Positions 25,172 through 33,258 of a DNA stretch of 45,607 nucleotides are shown here, piece by piece. The notes beneath the pieces were generated by a model that saw nothing but the letters and a program-made list of their open reading frames with translations, ran no database searches and had not been told where the DNA came from. This stretch comes from Erysipelotrichaceae bacterium (GTDB taxonomy: Bacteria; Bacillota_I; Bacilli_A; Erysipelotrichales; Erysipelotrichaceae), in the NCBI GenBank assembly GCA_024684175.1, contig JAIKXJ010000018.1:1-45607 (forward strand), read 5' to 3'. Numbering within the stretch: the stretch's first letter is position 1; each line of letters starts with the position of its first letter. Both the position numbers and the translations under genes were made by a program.

Positions 25172-26376
25172 ATAAGATCGAACTTTTAGCACCTGCGAAG
25201 GACCTGGAGAAGGCCAAGATCGCGATCATGTACGGAGCGGATGCCGTCTATGTGGGCGGCAAGTTTTACTCACTTCGTTCCCGCGCATCCAATTTCTCTC
25301 TTGAGGATCTCAAGGAGCTTTCGCAATTCGCTAAAAGCTACGGCGCGAAGGTCTTCGTGACCGTCAACATCGTCTTTCATGACGATGATTATCAGGGGAT
25401 ACGGGAGTATCTGCGTTATCTTGATAAGATCGGCATCGATGCGGTCATCATTTCCTCCCTTGCCCTCATACCGGAAGTGAAAAAGGAAGCGCCGCACATC
25501 GAGTGTCATATCTCGACGCAGCTGTCTTCTTTGAATTCTTCCGCTGTACGGACTCTGAAAGAATTCGGTGCGGACCGCATCGTCTTGGGCAGAGAGGCGT
25601 CCATGGCGCAGATCGAACAGATCGCCAAAAAGGTCTCCGTTCCGCTGGAAGTCTTCATTCACGGCGGCATGTGCTCCAATTATTCGGGCAGATGCGTGCT
25701 GTCCAACCGCATGACCCTGCGCGATGCCAACCGGGGCGGCTGTGCCCATTCCTGCCGCTGGAAATATCATCTTTATGACGGCAATACGGAGATCTCGAAA
25801 AACGACTGTCTTTTATCGATGTCTTCCAAGGACCTGAGGGCTTCCGCTTATGTGGAGAGGATGATCCGCGCGGGTATCGCTTCCTTGAAGATCGAAGGAC
25901 GCATGAAATCGGAATACTATATCGGCCAGGTCGTCAAGACGTACCGGAAGATGATCGATGAGATCTATGAAAAGGGAGGTCTTCCTTTCGACCGCCTGCA
26001 ATACTATGATCTCGAACTGTCCAAAGCCGAGAACCGCCCCAGCGATGACGGTTTCTTATCCGGGGATTGTGACAATACGAAACATCTTTACGGCGTCAAC
26101 GGCGCCGGTGTGACCCACGACTATGTAGGCTTCGTCCACGATTTCGATCAAAGACGCAATATCGCCTTCGTCGAAGTCAAAAACATTTTCGCCAGAGGAG
26201 ACGAGCTCGAAGTCTTCGGACCGAAGATCGACAACAAGAGGTTCATCGCCGAGGTCATGTTCGATGAAGACTATGAACCTGTGGAATTGGCCAACAAACC
26301 GACCCAGCTGCTGATGGTGCGGATGCCTTTTGCGGTCGAAAAGGGTGACATGATACGAAAGGCGGCGAAACGATGA
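25168..26376 (+). CDS. U32 peptidase-family protein, TrhP2 (YrrO)-like tRNA hydroxylation protein
   Basis: 402 residues. The U32 signature is complete: LLAPAKDLEKAKIAIMYGAD at the start, then VFIHGGMCSNYSGRCVLSN and RGGCAHSCRWKY. These cysteines bind an Fe-S cluster in characterised members. IEGRMKSEYYIGQVVKTYR follows, and a C-terminal beta domain ends the protein. Prephenate-dependent tRNA U34 hydroxylation is the expected pathway. It overlaps both neighbours by 4 nt. Confidence 0.9.
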   Translation: MNKIELLAPAKDLEKAKIAIMYGADAVYVGGKFYSLRSRASNFSLEDLKELSQFAKSYGAKVFVTVNIVFHDDDYQGIREYLRYLDKIGIDAVIISSLALIPEVKKEAPHIECHISTQLSSLNSSAVRTLKEFGADRIVLGREASMAQIEQIAKKVSVPLEVFIHGGMCSNYSGRCVLSNRMTLRDANRGGCAHSCRWKYHLYDGNTEISKNDCLLSMSSKDLRASAYVERMIRAGIASLKIEGRMKSEYYIGQVVKTYRKMIDEIYEKGGLPFDRLQYYDLELSKAENRPSDDGFLSGDCDNTKHLYGVNGAGVTHDYVGFVHDFDQRRNIAFVEVKNIFARGDELEVFGPKIDNKRFIAEVMFDEDYEPVELANKPTQLLMVRMPFAVEKGDMIRKAAKR

Positions 26377-27074
26377 TCATTGAAGGTGCGATCTCGGTCA
26401 AAGCCGCTTTATTGAATAAAAAGAGAAAAGTCTTCAAAGTCTATATCGACAAAGAGAAGAGGACCAAAGATTTCAATTTTATCAGGAAGATCGTGAAAGC
26501 CGAAGGCATCGAGCTGAACGAACTGGAAAGAGAAGAACTTGCCGCCGTACTAACAGGCAAGAGTCATGGCGGCATCGGAGCGGAAGTCTCTTCAAGGGAA
26601 GAAGACGGATTTGAAGACGGAGATATCTTTTATCTTGACGGGATCGAAGATCCCTTCAATCTAGGTTATTCGTTGCGGAGCCTTTATGCCCTGGGCGTGA
26701 GGAACGTCTTATTATCGAAGCGGGACTATTCCCTGATGGAAGCTCAGCTGCTGAAATCTTCGGCCGGAGCTTATGACATGATCCATCTGCAGATCGCCGA
26801 TGATCCTGTCGGGCAGATGAAGGAATATAAAAAGGAAGGTTACCGTTTATACGGCTTATACAGAGGGGAAGATTCGACAGATATCTTTGATGTCGACTTT
26901 GCCCCGAAGGCTTTGTTTATGCTGGGCGGGGAGAAACGCGGGATCTCAGGCGAACTGCTGGATCTGTGCGATGAGCACCTTTATATCTCTTATGGTTCGG
27001 ATTTCCGCAATGCCTTGAATGCCTGTGCGGCACTGGATGTCGTGGTGACATTATTGAGAAAACAGAGAAGATGA
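26373..27074 (+). CDS. SPOUT (TrmH/SpoU) RNA 2'-O-methyltransferase
   Basis: 233 residues. The N-terminal ~75 residues resemble an L30e-like RNA-binding domain (IIEGAISVKAALLN). The SpoU catalytic domain has motif 1 LDGIEDPFNLGYSLRS, motif 2 LGGEKRGIS and motif 3 FRNALNACAALDVV. RlmB-like, but the exact target is not decidable. It is embedded in a four-gene overlap chain of RNA-modification genes. Confidence 0.88.
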   Translation: MIIEGAISVKAALLNKKRKVFKVYIDKEKRTKDFNFIRKIVKAEGIELNELEREELAAVLTGKSHGGIGAEVSSREEDGFEDGDIFYLDGIEDPFNLGYSLRSLYALGVRNVLLSKRDYSLMEAQLLKSSAGAYDMIHLQIADDPVGQMKEYKKEGYRLYGLYRGEDSTDIFDVDFAPKALFMLGGEKRGISGELLDLCDEHLYISYGSDFRNALNACAALDVVVTLLRKQRR

Positions 27075-27784
27075 TCACATCACTGGAGAATAAAACAGTC
27101 AAACAGTTATGCAAGCTCCACATGAAGAAGTATCGTGAGGATTCTTTTCTCTTGACTGAAGAAGCGATGATCCGCAAGGCAAAAGAAAAGGGCTTTTTGA
27201 AAAAGCTCGTCTATACCGGGGACTTGCCTTTCGACTTTACCGATGCCCTGGAAGTGAGTCCGGAAGTCTTGAACAAGATCGCGGAAAAGGAAGGCCTGAC
27301 TTATATCGGCGTCTCGAAGATGATCGATGAGGTCCGCGCTCCGGCCAAGCGTGTCCTTCTTTTGGACCGCCTGCAGGATCCTTTGAACATCGGCCGTATC
27401 ATGGAAGCAGCACAGCTGTTCGGTTTTGATTCCCTGATCCTTTCGAAGGAATGCGCCGATATCTACAACGAAAAATGTCTCGATGCCTGCGCAGGCGGGA
27501 TCTACGAGCTGAACATCTGTCATGCCGACCTTCTGGAAGAGGTGGGCAGGCTGAAAGAAGAAGGCTTCTATGTCTGTGCAACGGGACTCCGTGACAACAC
27601 TTATGAGATGCACGAGGTGGAAACAAGAGACAGGATGGCCTTCATCCTGGGCAACGAAGGCAGCGGTGTCCTGAAAGAGCTGATGGATGCTTCCGACTGC
27701 GTCATGAAGATCGATATGCGCAATATCGATTCGCTCAATGTCGGGATGGCGGCATCCATCATCATGTACCGCTTCAGAATCTGA
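27071..27784 (+). CDS. SPOUT (TrmH/SpoU) RNA methyltransferase, YsgA-like
   Basis: 237 residues. N-terminal substrate-binding region (ITSLENKTVKQLCKLHMKKY), then SpoU motifs LLLDRLQDPLNIGRIMEAA, ILGNEGSGV and IDSLNVGMAASIIMYRF. It is a second, non-identical paralogue directly after the first. Motif 3 here has the classical S-L-N-V. The target RNA is unknown. Its end overlaps the convergent acylphosphatase gene by 11 nt, with no terminator between them. Confidence 0.88.
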   Translation: MITSLENKTVKQLCKLHMKKYREDSFLLTEEAMIRKAKEKGFLKKLVYTGDLPFDFTDALEVSPEVLNKIAEKEGLTYIGVSKMIDEVRAPAKRVLLLDRLQDPLNIGRIMEAAQLFGFDSLILSKECADIYNEKCLDACAGGIYELNICHADLLEEVGRLKEEGFYVCATGLRDNTYEMHEVETRDRMAFILGNEGSGVLKELMDASDCVMKIDMRNIDSLNVGMAASIIMYRFRI

Positions 27785-28040
27785 CGGAGAAGTTCTTCTC
27801 GTTCTCTTTGAGCGGGATCTCTTTTAAAGAATAATCGAATACTTTGATGAAACGATCGCCGGCGATCGTTTCTTTTACGAAGAGATCGACTTCTTCCCCC
27901 TGAACTTCACATTCGACATCGCCGTTGGCGGCGTTGCGCACATAGCCGGTGAGACGGTGTTTTCTGGCGCACTGGATGGCTTTGCCGCGGAATCCGACGC
28001 CCTGGACAATCCCTCTGTAGATGATGAAATATCTCTTCAT
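27774..28040 (-). CDS. acyP: Acylphosphatase
   Basis: 88 residues. The active-site loop GIVQGVGFRGKA contains the phosphate-binding Arg, and GYVRNAANGDVE the catalytic Asn. It hydrolyses carboxyl-phosphate bonds such as acetyl or 1,3-bisphosphoglycerate phosphates. Length is normal. The start has no SD; a TACAAT box lies 6 nt upstream. Confidence 0.94.
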   Translation of the reverse strand: MKRYFIIYRGIVQGVGFRGKAIQCARKHRLTGYVRNAANGDVECEVQGEEVDLFVKETIAGDRFIKVFDYSLKEIPLKENEKNFSVRF

Positions 28041-28052
28041 ATCTTTATTGTA
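28041..28052 (-). promoter_or_regulatory. -10 TACAAT 6 nt before acyP ATG
   Basis: On the minus strand TACAAT (28052-28047) is followed by six bases, then ATG at 28040. The expected +1 is the start codon. It lies just after the 28057-28079 hairpin. Confidence 0.55.
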
Positions 28053-28056
28053 TAGT

Positions 28057-28079
28057 AAAGGGGCTTTGTGAGCCCCTTT
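28057..28079 (-). terminator. Hairpin after the flavodiiron gene
   Basis: Stem AAAGGGGCT/AGCCCCTTT with a 5-nt loop lies just after the flavodiiron stop. The following T-run is weak (TTTACT), so termination may be partial and allow read-through into acyP. Confidence 0.65.
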
Positions 28080-28084
28080 GAAAA

Positions 28085-29875
28085 TTATTTGATCTCTTCG
28101 AAATCGCTGACGCCGTGTTTGCAGAGCGGACAGATGAAGTCATCCGGCAGCGTATCGCCTTCGTAGACGTAGCCACAAACTTTGCAGACGAAGCCTTTCT
28201 TGCCTTCGGTCTTCGGTTTCGGTTTGACGTTCTTCTGGTAGTAGGTATAGGTCATCGTTTCGGCGTTGTTGATGACGCGCGCTTCCGTGACGGAACAGAT
28301 GAACATGCCGTGGGTCCCGAGATCTTTGTAGTCTTCGACTTTCAGAGAGAAGAAGGCGTTGATGTAGCGGGACAGGAAGGCAAGTCCGTTGTCGGAACGA
28401 AGGATCGTTTCGCCTTTGAACTTGTCGGTGTTCCTGCCGGACTGGAATCCGAACTGTTCGAAGACTTTGAACGGCGCTTCGACGCTCAGACAGTTGACGT
28501 TCATGATCCCGGTCTGTTTGATGATGTGATGAGAATAGTTGTTCTTGTTGATGGAGACCATGACGCGGAATGGATTGTCGGTGAGCTGAACGACGGTGTT
28601 GACGATCAGACCGTTGTCTTTCTTGCCGTCGTTGGAGGTGACGACATACAGGCCGTAGCCGATGGAGAACAGTGCCTTCATATCGGACTTGTTGGCTTTC
28701 TTTTCATCTCTTGCGACATAGTCGATGCAGATGGCTTTGGCAAGTTCTTCGATCTGTTTCTTGTTGTCGTCGTTCATTGCCGACTTGACGGTAACGACCG
28801 GATCGATGAACGTGAGGTTGGCCGACTTGCTCAGCATGTCTTTCATCGTCTTGGCAGCCAAAGGCGCCCAGGATCCGTTCTCGATGAAGCCGACCTTGCG
28901 GTTGCAGAAATTGCGTTCTGTCAGATGATGGATGAATTCTTTCATGAACGGATAGATGTCGGCATTATAGGTCGTCGTCGCCAGGACGAGCTTGCCGTAA
29001 GCGAATGCGGCAGCGACAGCTTCCGACATATCGCATCGCGCCAGATCGAAGACTTTGACTTCCGGTGCATTGGAAGCTTTGAGTTCTTCCGCGAGTTTAT
29101 CAACGGCGGCTTTGGTGTGACCGTATACGGAAGTGTAGCAGATCACGACACCGTCTTTTTCAACGTCGTAGGAGGACCAGGTCTTGTACAGGTCGAGGTA
29201 GTACGGAAGGTTCTTGTAAAGGAACGGTCCGTGCAGCGGCAGGATCATCTGGATCGGCAGATCGGCTGCTTTCTTTAAGACAGCCTGGACTTGTCTTCCG
29301 TATTTGCCGACGATACCGATATAGTAGCGTCTGGCCTCATCGACCCAGTCTTCCTGCACATCAAGAGCACCGAATTTGCCGAATCCGTCAGCAGAGAACA
29401 GAGCTCTTTCGTAAGAATCGTAGGTCATCATGACTTCCGGCCAGTGGACCATCGGTGCAGCGACGAAATGTAAGACATGTTTGCCAAGTGTGAGCTCATC
29501 GCCTTCTTTGATGACCAGACGGCGCTCTTCATAAGCTGTACCGAAATAGTTGGCCATCATGGCAAACGCCTTGTCGGAAGCTACGACGGTTGCTTTGTCA
29601 TAGATCTTTAAGAAATTGGCGATGTTGGCGGAGTGGTCGGGTTCCATATGCTGAACGATCAGATAATCCGGCTGTCTGCCGTTCAAGGCATTCTGAATGT
29701 TGTCGAGCCATTCGTGAGTGAAGTTCTGATCGACGGTATCCATGACGGCGATCTTTTCATCGAGAATGACATAGGAATTGTAGGACATGCCGTTAGGAAC
29801 TTTGTACTGGCCTTCAAAAAGGTCGATCCTGTGGTCGTTGACGCCTACGTATTTGATCGTATTGGTGATTTCCAT
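28085..29875 (-). CDS. Four-domain flavodiiron protein (diiron-flavodoxin-flavin reductase-rubredoxin)
   Basis: 596 residues. Residues about 1-250 are the metallo-beta-lactamase-like diiron core, with QHMEPDHS for the HxExDH ligands and later His in PMVHWPE and LPLHGPF. About 255-400 form a flavodoxin domain (ICYTSVYGHTKAAVD). About 405-545 are a flavin-reductase split barrel. The last ~45 are rubredoxin, with CKVCGYVYEG and CPLCKHG. It should reduce O2 to water or NO to N2O with electrons through its own rubredoxin and flavin domains. SD AAGGAG precedes the ATG. Confidence 0.95.
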   Translation of the reverse strand: MEITNTIKYVGVNDHRIDLFEGQYKVPNGMSYNSYVILDEKIAVMDTVDQNFTHEWLDNIQNALNGRQPDYLIVQHMEPDHSANIANFLKIYDKATVVASDKAFAMMANYFGTAYEERRLVIKEGDELTLGKHVLHFVAAPMVHWPEVMMTYDSYERALFSADGFGKFGALDVQEDWVDEARRYYIGIVGKYGRQVQAVLKKAADLPIQMILPLHGPFLYKNLPYYLDLYKTWSSYDVEKDGVVICYTSVYGHTKAAVDKLAEELKASNAPEVKVFDLARCDMSEAVAAAFAYGKLVLATTTYNADIYPFMKEFIHHLTERNFCNRKVGFIENGSWAPLAAKTMKDMLSKSANLTFIDPVVTVKSAMNDDNKKQIEELAKAICIDYVARDEKKANKSDMKALFSIGYGLYVVTSNDGKKDNGLIVNTVVQLTDNPFRVMVSINKNNYSHHIIKQTGIMNVNCLSVEAPFKVFEQFGFQSGRNTDKFKGETILRSDNGLAFLSRYINAFFSLKVEDYKDLGTHGMFICSVTEARVINNAETMTYTYYQKNVKPKPKTEGKKGFVCKVCGYVYEGDTLPDDFICPLCKHGVSDFEEIK

Positions 29876-29898
29876 AGCAAAAGATTCTCCTTATCTTC

Positions 29899-29904
29899 AT
29901 TATA
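29899..29904 (-). promoter_or_regulatory. -10 TATAAT of the flavodiiron gene
   Basis: TATAAT on the minus strand lies 23 nt before the ATG, leaving room for the SD. The -35 is weak, and azlD ends just upstream. Confidence 0.5.
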
Positions 29905-29933
29905 AAAGAAGGAAGGGGAAAATCCGATGAAAA

Positions 29934-30239
29934 CTAGAAGAAGAATTCCAGGATCAGTACGCTGAAACAGCAGATCAGGGTGACTTTGAAAAGACCCATC
30001 TGATGATAGGCGGCCAGGATCCCGGCGAACAGGGCAAAGAGCCCGGCGTAGGGATCGGCGGTCGCATCGATGATGGCCGGAAAGGTCATGACGGAAAGTG
30101 TCACATAAGGAACGTAATAAAGAAAATCGCGGATGAAGCGGTTCTTGATCGGCTTGCGGATCAGCGTCAGCGGCAAGACCCGTATGGCAAAGACGCTGAT
30201 GCCCATGACCAGAAGGTAGATGTAAAAGTTATGTTTCAT
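29934..30239 (-). CDS. azlD: AzlD, small subunit of branched-chain amino-acid exporter
   Basis: 101 residues with three to four membrane segments (YIYLLVMGISVFAIRVLPLT, FLYYVPYVTLSVMTFP, GLFALFAGILAAY). The motif RVLPLTLIRKPIKNRFIRDFL is typical of AzlD. It partners AzlC in branched-chain amino acid (or analogue) export. It overlaps azlC by 11 nt. Confidence 0.9.
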   Translation of the reverse strand: MKHNFYIYLLVMGISVFAIRVLPLTLIRKPIKNRFIRDFLYYVPYVTLSVMTFPAIIDATADPYAGLFALFAGILAAYHQMGLFKVTLICCFSVLILEFFF

Positions 30240-30924
30240 CTTTTCCTCCTTTCACCGGGAACAGAAGGGCACCGAGGCTGGAGATGAGGATCGTCAAAAC
30301 GATCGTGACGCTCGATTGCGACAAGGAGGTGAATCGCGATAAAAGAAAGCTCAAAACGAAACTCAGGACGATCAGGATGAGGATCGGCCTGGATGTGCGT
30401 ACCGGCGGGATGATGATCGCCAGAAACATGCCGAACAGGGCAACGGATAAAGCGGAGACGATCCTCGCCGGCAGGATGTTGCCCATCAGAATGCCGAGTG
30501 CTGTCCCCAGTGCCCAGCAAGGCGCTGCGAAGCTGATCGCTCCGTAGGAGAAGAAAGGATCGCAATAAGGCTCCTGCGAGACGGCGAGCGCAAAATACTC
30601 ATCGGTCAGAAAGAAGCCCAGCAGGAAGCGGTGGATCATCTTCGCTTGCGGATCGATCTTTTGTGACAGGGCGAAAGACATCAGGATATAGCGGATATTG
30701 GAAACGACAGTGATGAGAGCCATCTGCAGATAAGGGACGGCTTCTTTCATGGCGATGAACGCAGCGTTCTCGCCGGCGGAAGCATTCATGACCGCCGAAG
30801 TCAGAAAACCTTGGAAGGGATCCAGTCCGGCGGAAGCAGCGGCGATACCCAAAGAAAAAGCGACTGCGAAATAACCCAGTCCGATCGGTATACCGGTTTT
30901 AAATCCTTCCTTGAATGCCCTCAT
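30229..30924 (-). CDS. azlC: AzlC, large subunit of branched-chain amino-acid exporter
   Basis: 231 residues. The start AFKEGFKTGIPIGLGYFAVAFSLG is the AzlC hallmark, followed by TSAVMNASAGENAA and FFLTDEYFALAV; about five to six membrane segments. The ATG lies only 9 nt after the right arm of the darA terminator hairpin with no SD, which raises a question about how it is expressed. Confidence 0.92.
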   Translation of the reverse strand: MRAFKEGFKTGIPIGLGYFAVAFSLGIAAASAGLDPFQGFLTSAVMNASAGENAAFIAMKEAVPYLQMALITVVSNIRYILMSFALSQKIDPQAKMIHRFLLGFFLTDEYFALAVSQEPYCDPFFSYGAISFAAPCWALGTALGILMGNILPARIVSALSVALFGMFLAIIIPPVRTSRPILILIVLSFVLSFLLSRFTSLSQSSVTIVLTILISSLGALLFPVKGGKDET

Positions 30925-30933
30925 ACGTTTTTA

Positions 30934-30957
30934 AAAGGATCGGTTTACCGATCCTTT
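30934..30957 (-). terminator. Hairpin at the darA stop and before azlC
   Basis: Perfect 11-bp stem AAAGGATCGGT/ACCGATCCTTT, loop TT, overlapping the darA stop codon. On the minus strand TTTTAAAAACG follows, then the azlC ATG. Confidence 0.75.
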
Positions 30958-31279
30958 AAAGCTTTCTGAAATCCTCAACGTTCAGTACGAAGACCGTGGC
31001 ACCTCCGACCTCCACTTCGATCGGGTAGGATACCAGAGAAGACATATCAGTCGAGATGGTCGTCGGAACGGCTTCTTTTCTTCTCTGTGATTCGCTGCCG
31101 ATGATCTCGATGGCCCTTTCGACTTCCTTGTCTTCACAGCCGATGATCAGTGTCGTGTTTCCCGAAGAGAGGAAACCGCCGGTGGTCGCCAAACGCGTGA
31201 CATGGAAAGAAGCTCTGTTAAGAGCGGAAATGCATGCCTTGGTATCGTCAGTCGAGATTATAGCCAGAATAAGTTTCAT
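30956..31279 (-). CDS. darA: Cyclic-di-AMP receptor DarA (PstA family)
   Basis: 107 residues from the ATG behind AGAGGAGG; a longer in-frame start would add about 53 unrelated residues and lose this SD. It is a PII-like signalling protein: LILAIISTDDTKACISALNR, ATTGGFLSSGNTTLIIGCED with the ligand-binding loop, and GGATVFVLNVEDF at the end. In Bacillus the gene sits by tmk; here it is separate. It binds c-di-AMP; downstream targets are unclear. Confidence 0.93.
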   Translation of the reverse strand: MKLILAIISTDDTKACISALNRASFHVTRLATTGGFLSSGNTTLIIGCEDKEVERAIEIIGSESQRRKEAVPTTISTDMSSLVSYPIEVEVGGATVFVLNVEDFRKL

Positions 31280-31375
31280 ATGTCTGCCTCCTCTTACTAT
31301 CAATATTTTATCATCAATCTTCCGATTTGGGGAAAATTCAGTATCCCTTTGTTTGTGGGCATAATTCAATAGTGG

Positions 31376-31390
31376 TACAATGATAAAAGT
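31376..31390 (+). promoter_or_regulatory. Extended -10 (TGG-TACAAT) 9 nt before ftsE
   Basis: TACAAT at 31376-31381 is preceded by TGG and by TTGTGG 17 nt upstream. ATG 31391 follows after 9 nt without an SD. Confidence 0.55.
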
Positions 31391-32356
31391 ATGATAGAAT
31401 TCAAAAACGTTTCCAAGAAATACAAGAACGGAACACACGCACTGGAAAACATCAATCTCAAAGTCAATGACGGCGAGTTCGTTTATATCATGGGACCGAC
31501 CGGTTCCGGAAAATCGACCTTGATCAAACTGCTGGACGGCGAAGAAGTACCGACCGGCGGAAGCGTCATGGTCAACGGAGTCAATGTAGGCAGGCTGCGC
31601 AAATCCAAAGTCTATCTCTACAGACGCAAGATCGGCGTCGTTTTTCAGGATTACCGGCTGCTTCCGGAAAAGACGGTCTTTGAAAACGTCGCTTATGCTT
31701 TAGAGGTCCTCGATCTGCCGACCGATAAGATCCGCAAGCGCACCAGAGAAGTGCTCAAGCTCGTCGACCTTGCCGATAAAGCCAACGTCAAACCGAGAGA
31801 GCTTTCCGGCGGACAGCAGCAGCGTGTCGCGATCGCCAGAGCCATCGCCAAGCGGCCGACCATCCTGATCGCCGATGAGCCGACGGGGAATCTCGACCCT
31901 TCGATGACCGATGAAATGATCACACTGCTTGAAAAGATCAATACCGAAGAAAAGACGACGCTTTTAGTCGTCACACATAACGACGTCATGGTCGAATACC
32001 ATCCGAAACGGACGATCCGTATCGATTCAGGTCACATCGTCAATGACGGAAGCCGGACTTTGAGTTTCTACAAACAGAATCTCGGTGAAGTCAAAGGAGA
32101 GACCAGAAAAGAAGGTCCGGCAGATGCGGCCGCTTTGAAACAGGAAACGGAAACGCAGGTCCCGGCAGCAGAAGAAAAGACGCAGGAATCTTTGGAAAAC
32201 GCAAAACATGTCAAGGATGACGGCGCAGTCAAGTATGATGAGCGTCCGATCAAAGAGCGTCATCTTTCCAAAGAAGAAGCACAGGATGAGATGATCAACG
32301 AGATCACGATGCAGCTTGATGCGATCAAAGAGATCAGCGAAGGAGGAAGAGAATAA
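31391..32356 (+). CDS. ftsE: Cell-division ABC ATPase FtsE with extended C-terminus
   Basis: 321 residues. The first ~225 match FtsE: Walker A MGPTGSGKSTL near residue 35, VFQDYRLLPEKTVFENVA, signature LSGGQQQRVAIARA and Walker B ILIADEPTGNLDP. About 95 further residues, absent from typical ~228-residue FtsE, are hydrophilic and charged with a possible terminal helix (EEAQDEMINEITMQLDAIKE). With FtsX it controls peptidoglycan hydrolases. Its stop overlaps the ftsX start (TAATG). Confidence 0.95.
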   Translation: MIEFKNVSKKYKNGTHALENINLKVNDGEFVYIMGPTGSGKSTLIKLLDGEEVPTGGSVMVNGVNVGRLRKSKVYLYRRKIGVVFQDYRLLPEKTVFENVAYALEVLDLPTDKIRKRTREVLKLVDLADKANVKPRELSGGQQQRVAIARAIAKRPTILIADEPTGNLDPSMTDEMITLLEKINTEEKTTLLVVTHNDVMVEYHPKRTIRIDSGHIVNDGSRTLSFYKQNLGEVKGETRKEGPADAAALKQETETQVPAAEEKTQESLENAKHVKDDGAVKYDERPIKERHLSKEEAQDEMINEITMQLDAIKEISEGGRE

Positions 32357-33258
32357 TGGTCTTCTTCCGCCGTTTTTTCCGACATCTCAGAGAAGGTTTC
32401 ATCGGTGTCAAACGCCATTTCGGTATGGCCTTTTCGGCATCTTCTGCCGTGACGATCACACTGTTGCTGGTCGGAGCTTTCGGTGTCTTCGCCATCAACA
32501 TGGCTTATCTTACCCAGGAGATCGAATCCTCGATCTCTTTGGTCGCTCTGATCGATTACGACGTGACCGATCCTTCTGCGATCACCAATATGAAAAAGCA
32601 GGTCGAAGATATGGAAGAAGTCGACCGCGTCATCTACCGCACGAAGGACGAAGAATTCGATTTTTATAATCAGGAATATCCGGACATGGTGGAATTCTCC
32701 GAAAACTACCGTGCCGAAAATCCGTTCCATGATACGTTTTTGATCTATGTCAAAGATGGCATGGATATGGGAAACGTCAAGAGTGCCGTGGCTTCGATGA
32801 AGGGCATCGATTCCGTTCAGGACGGCGGGAACAACACCTACACACTGATCAACATCTTACATACCGTACGGAATGCCGGAGGCATCCTGATCCTCTCGTT
32901 GGTCGCTTTGGCAGTCTATCTGATCTACAATACGATCAAGATCACGATCGCCACGAGAAAAGACGAGATCTGGATCATGCGCAATGTCGGTGCCAAAAAT
33001 TCCTATATCCGGGCTCCTTTCCTGGTGGAAGGGATCATCATCGCATTTATCGGTTCGCTCCTTCCGATCGGACTGATCGTCTACGGTTACTATAAGCTCT
33101 ATACGATGACCGGCGGCGTTTTGGCCGGTGTCATCACTCTGATCCCGGTGCTCCCGTTCATCATTTATGTGGCGGCCGGACTTCTTCTGATCGGCATTTT
33201 CGTCGGATTCATGGGTTCCTATATCTCCGTATGCAAGTACCTGAGGCTCACACGATGA
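32356..33258 (+). CDS. ftsX: Cell-division permease-like protein FtsX
   Basis: 300 residues. N-terminal membrane segment after RRFFRHLREGFIGVKRH, a large extracellular loop (about 55-165) that in relatives contacts the hydrolase, then three membrane segments. The family pattern NTIKITIATRKDEIWIMRNV lies before the second segment. It overlaps the M23 gene by 4 nt, a strong hint that this product is its partner. Confidence 0.96.
   Translation: MVFFRRFFRHLREGFIGVKRHFGMAFSASSAVTITLLLVGAFGVFAINMAYLTQEIESSISLVALIDYDVTDPSAITNMKKQVEDMEEVDRVIYRTKDEEFDFYNQEYPDMVEFSENYRAENPFHDTFLIYVKDGMDMGNVKSAVASMKGIDSVQDGGNNTYTLINILHTVRNAGGILILSLVALAVYLIYNTIKITIATRKDEIWIMRNVGAKNSYIRAPFLVEGIIIAFIGSLLPIGLIVYGYYKLYTMTGGVLAGVITLIPVLPFIIYVAAGLLLIGIFVGFMGSYISVCKYLRLTR

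Noticed and set aside
28115..29278. Plus-strand 387-codon open frame opposite the flavodiiron gene
   Set aside because: It lies wholly antisense to a clear multidomain gene. It has no SD, and its product (Phe/Val/Asp-rich) matches no family. Similar antisense frames over mfd (5329-6396) and leuS (41208-42242) arise from the same codon bias.
31280..31438. N-terminal extension of darA by 53 codons
   Set aside because: It would run through the divergent ftsE promoter and coding start. The internal ATG has AGAGGAGG and restores the family's length.
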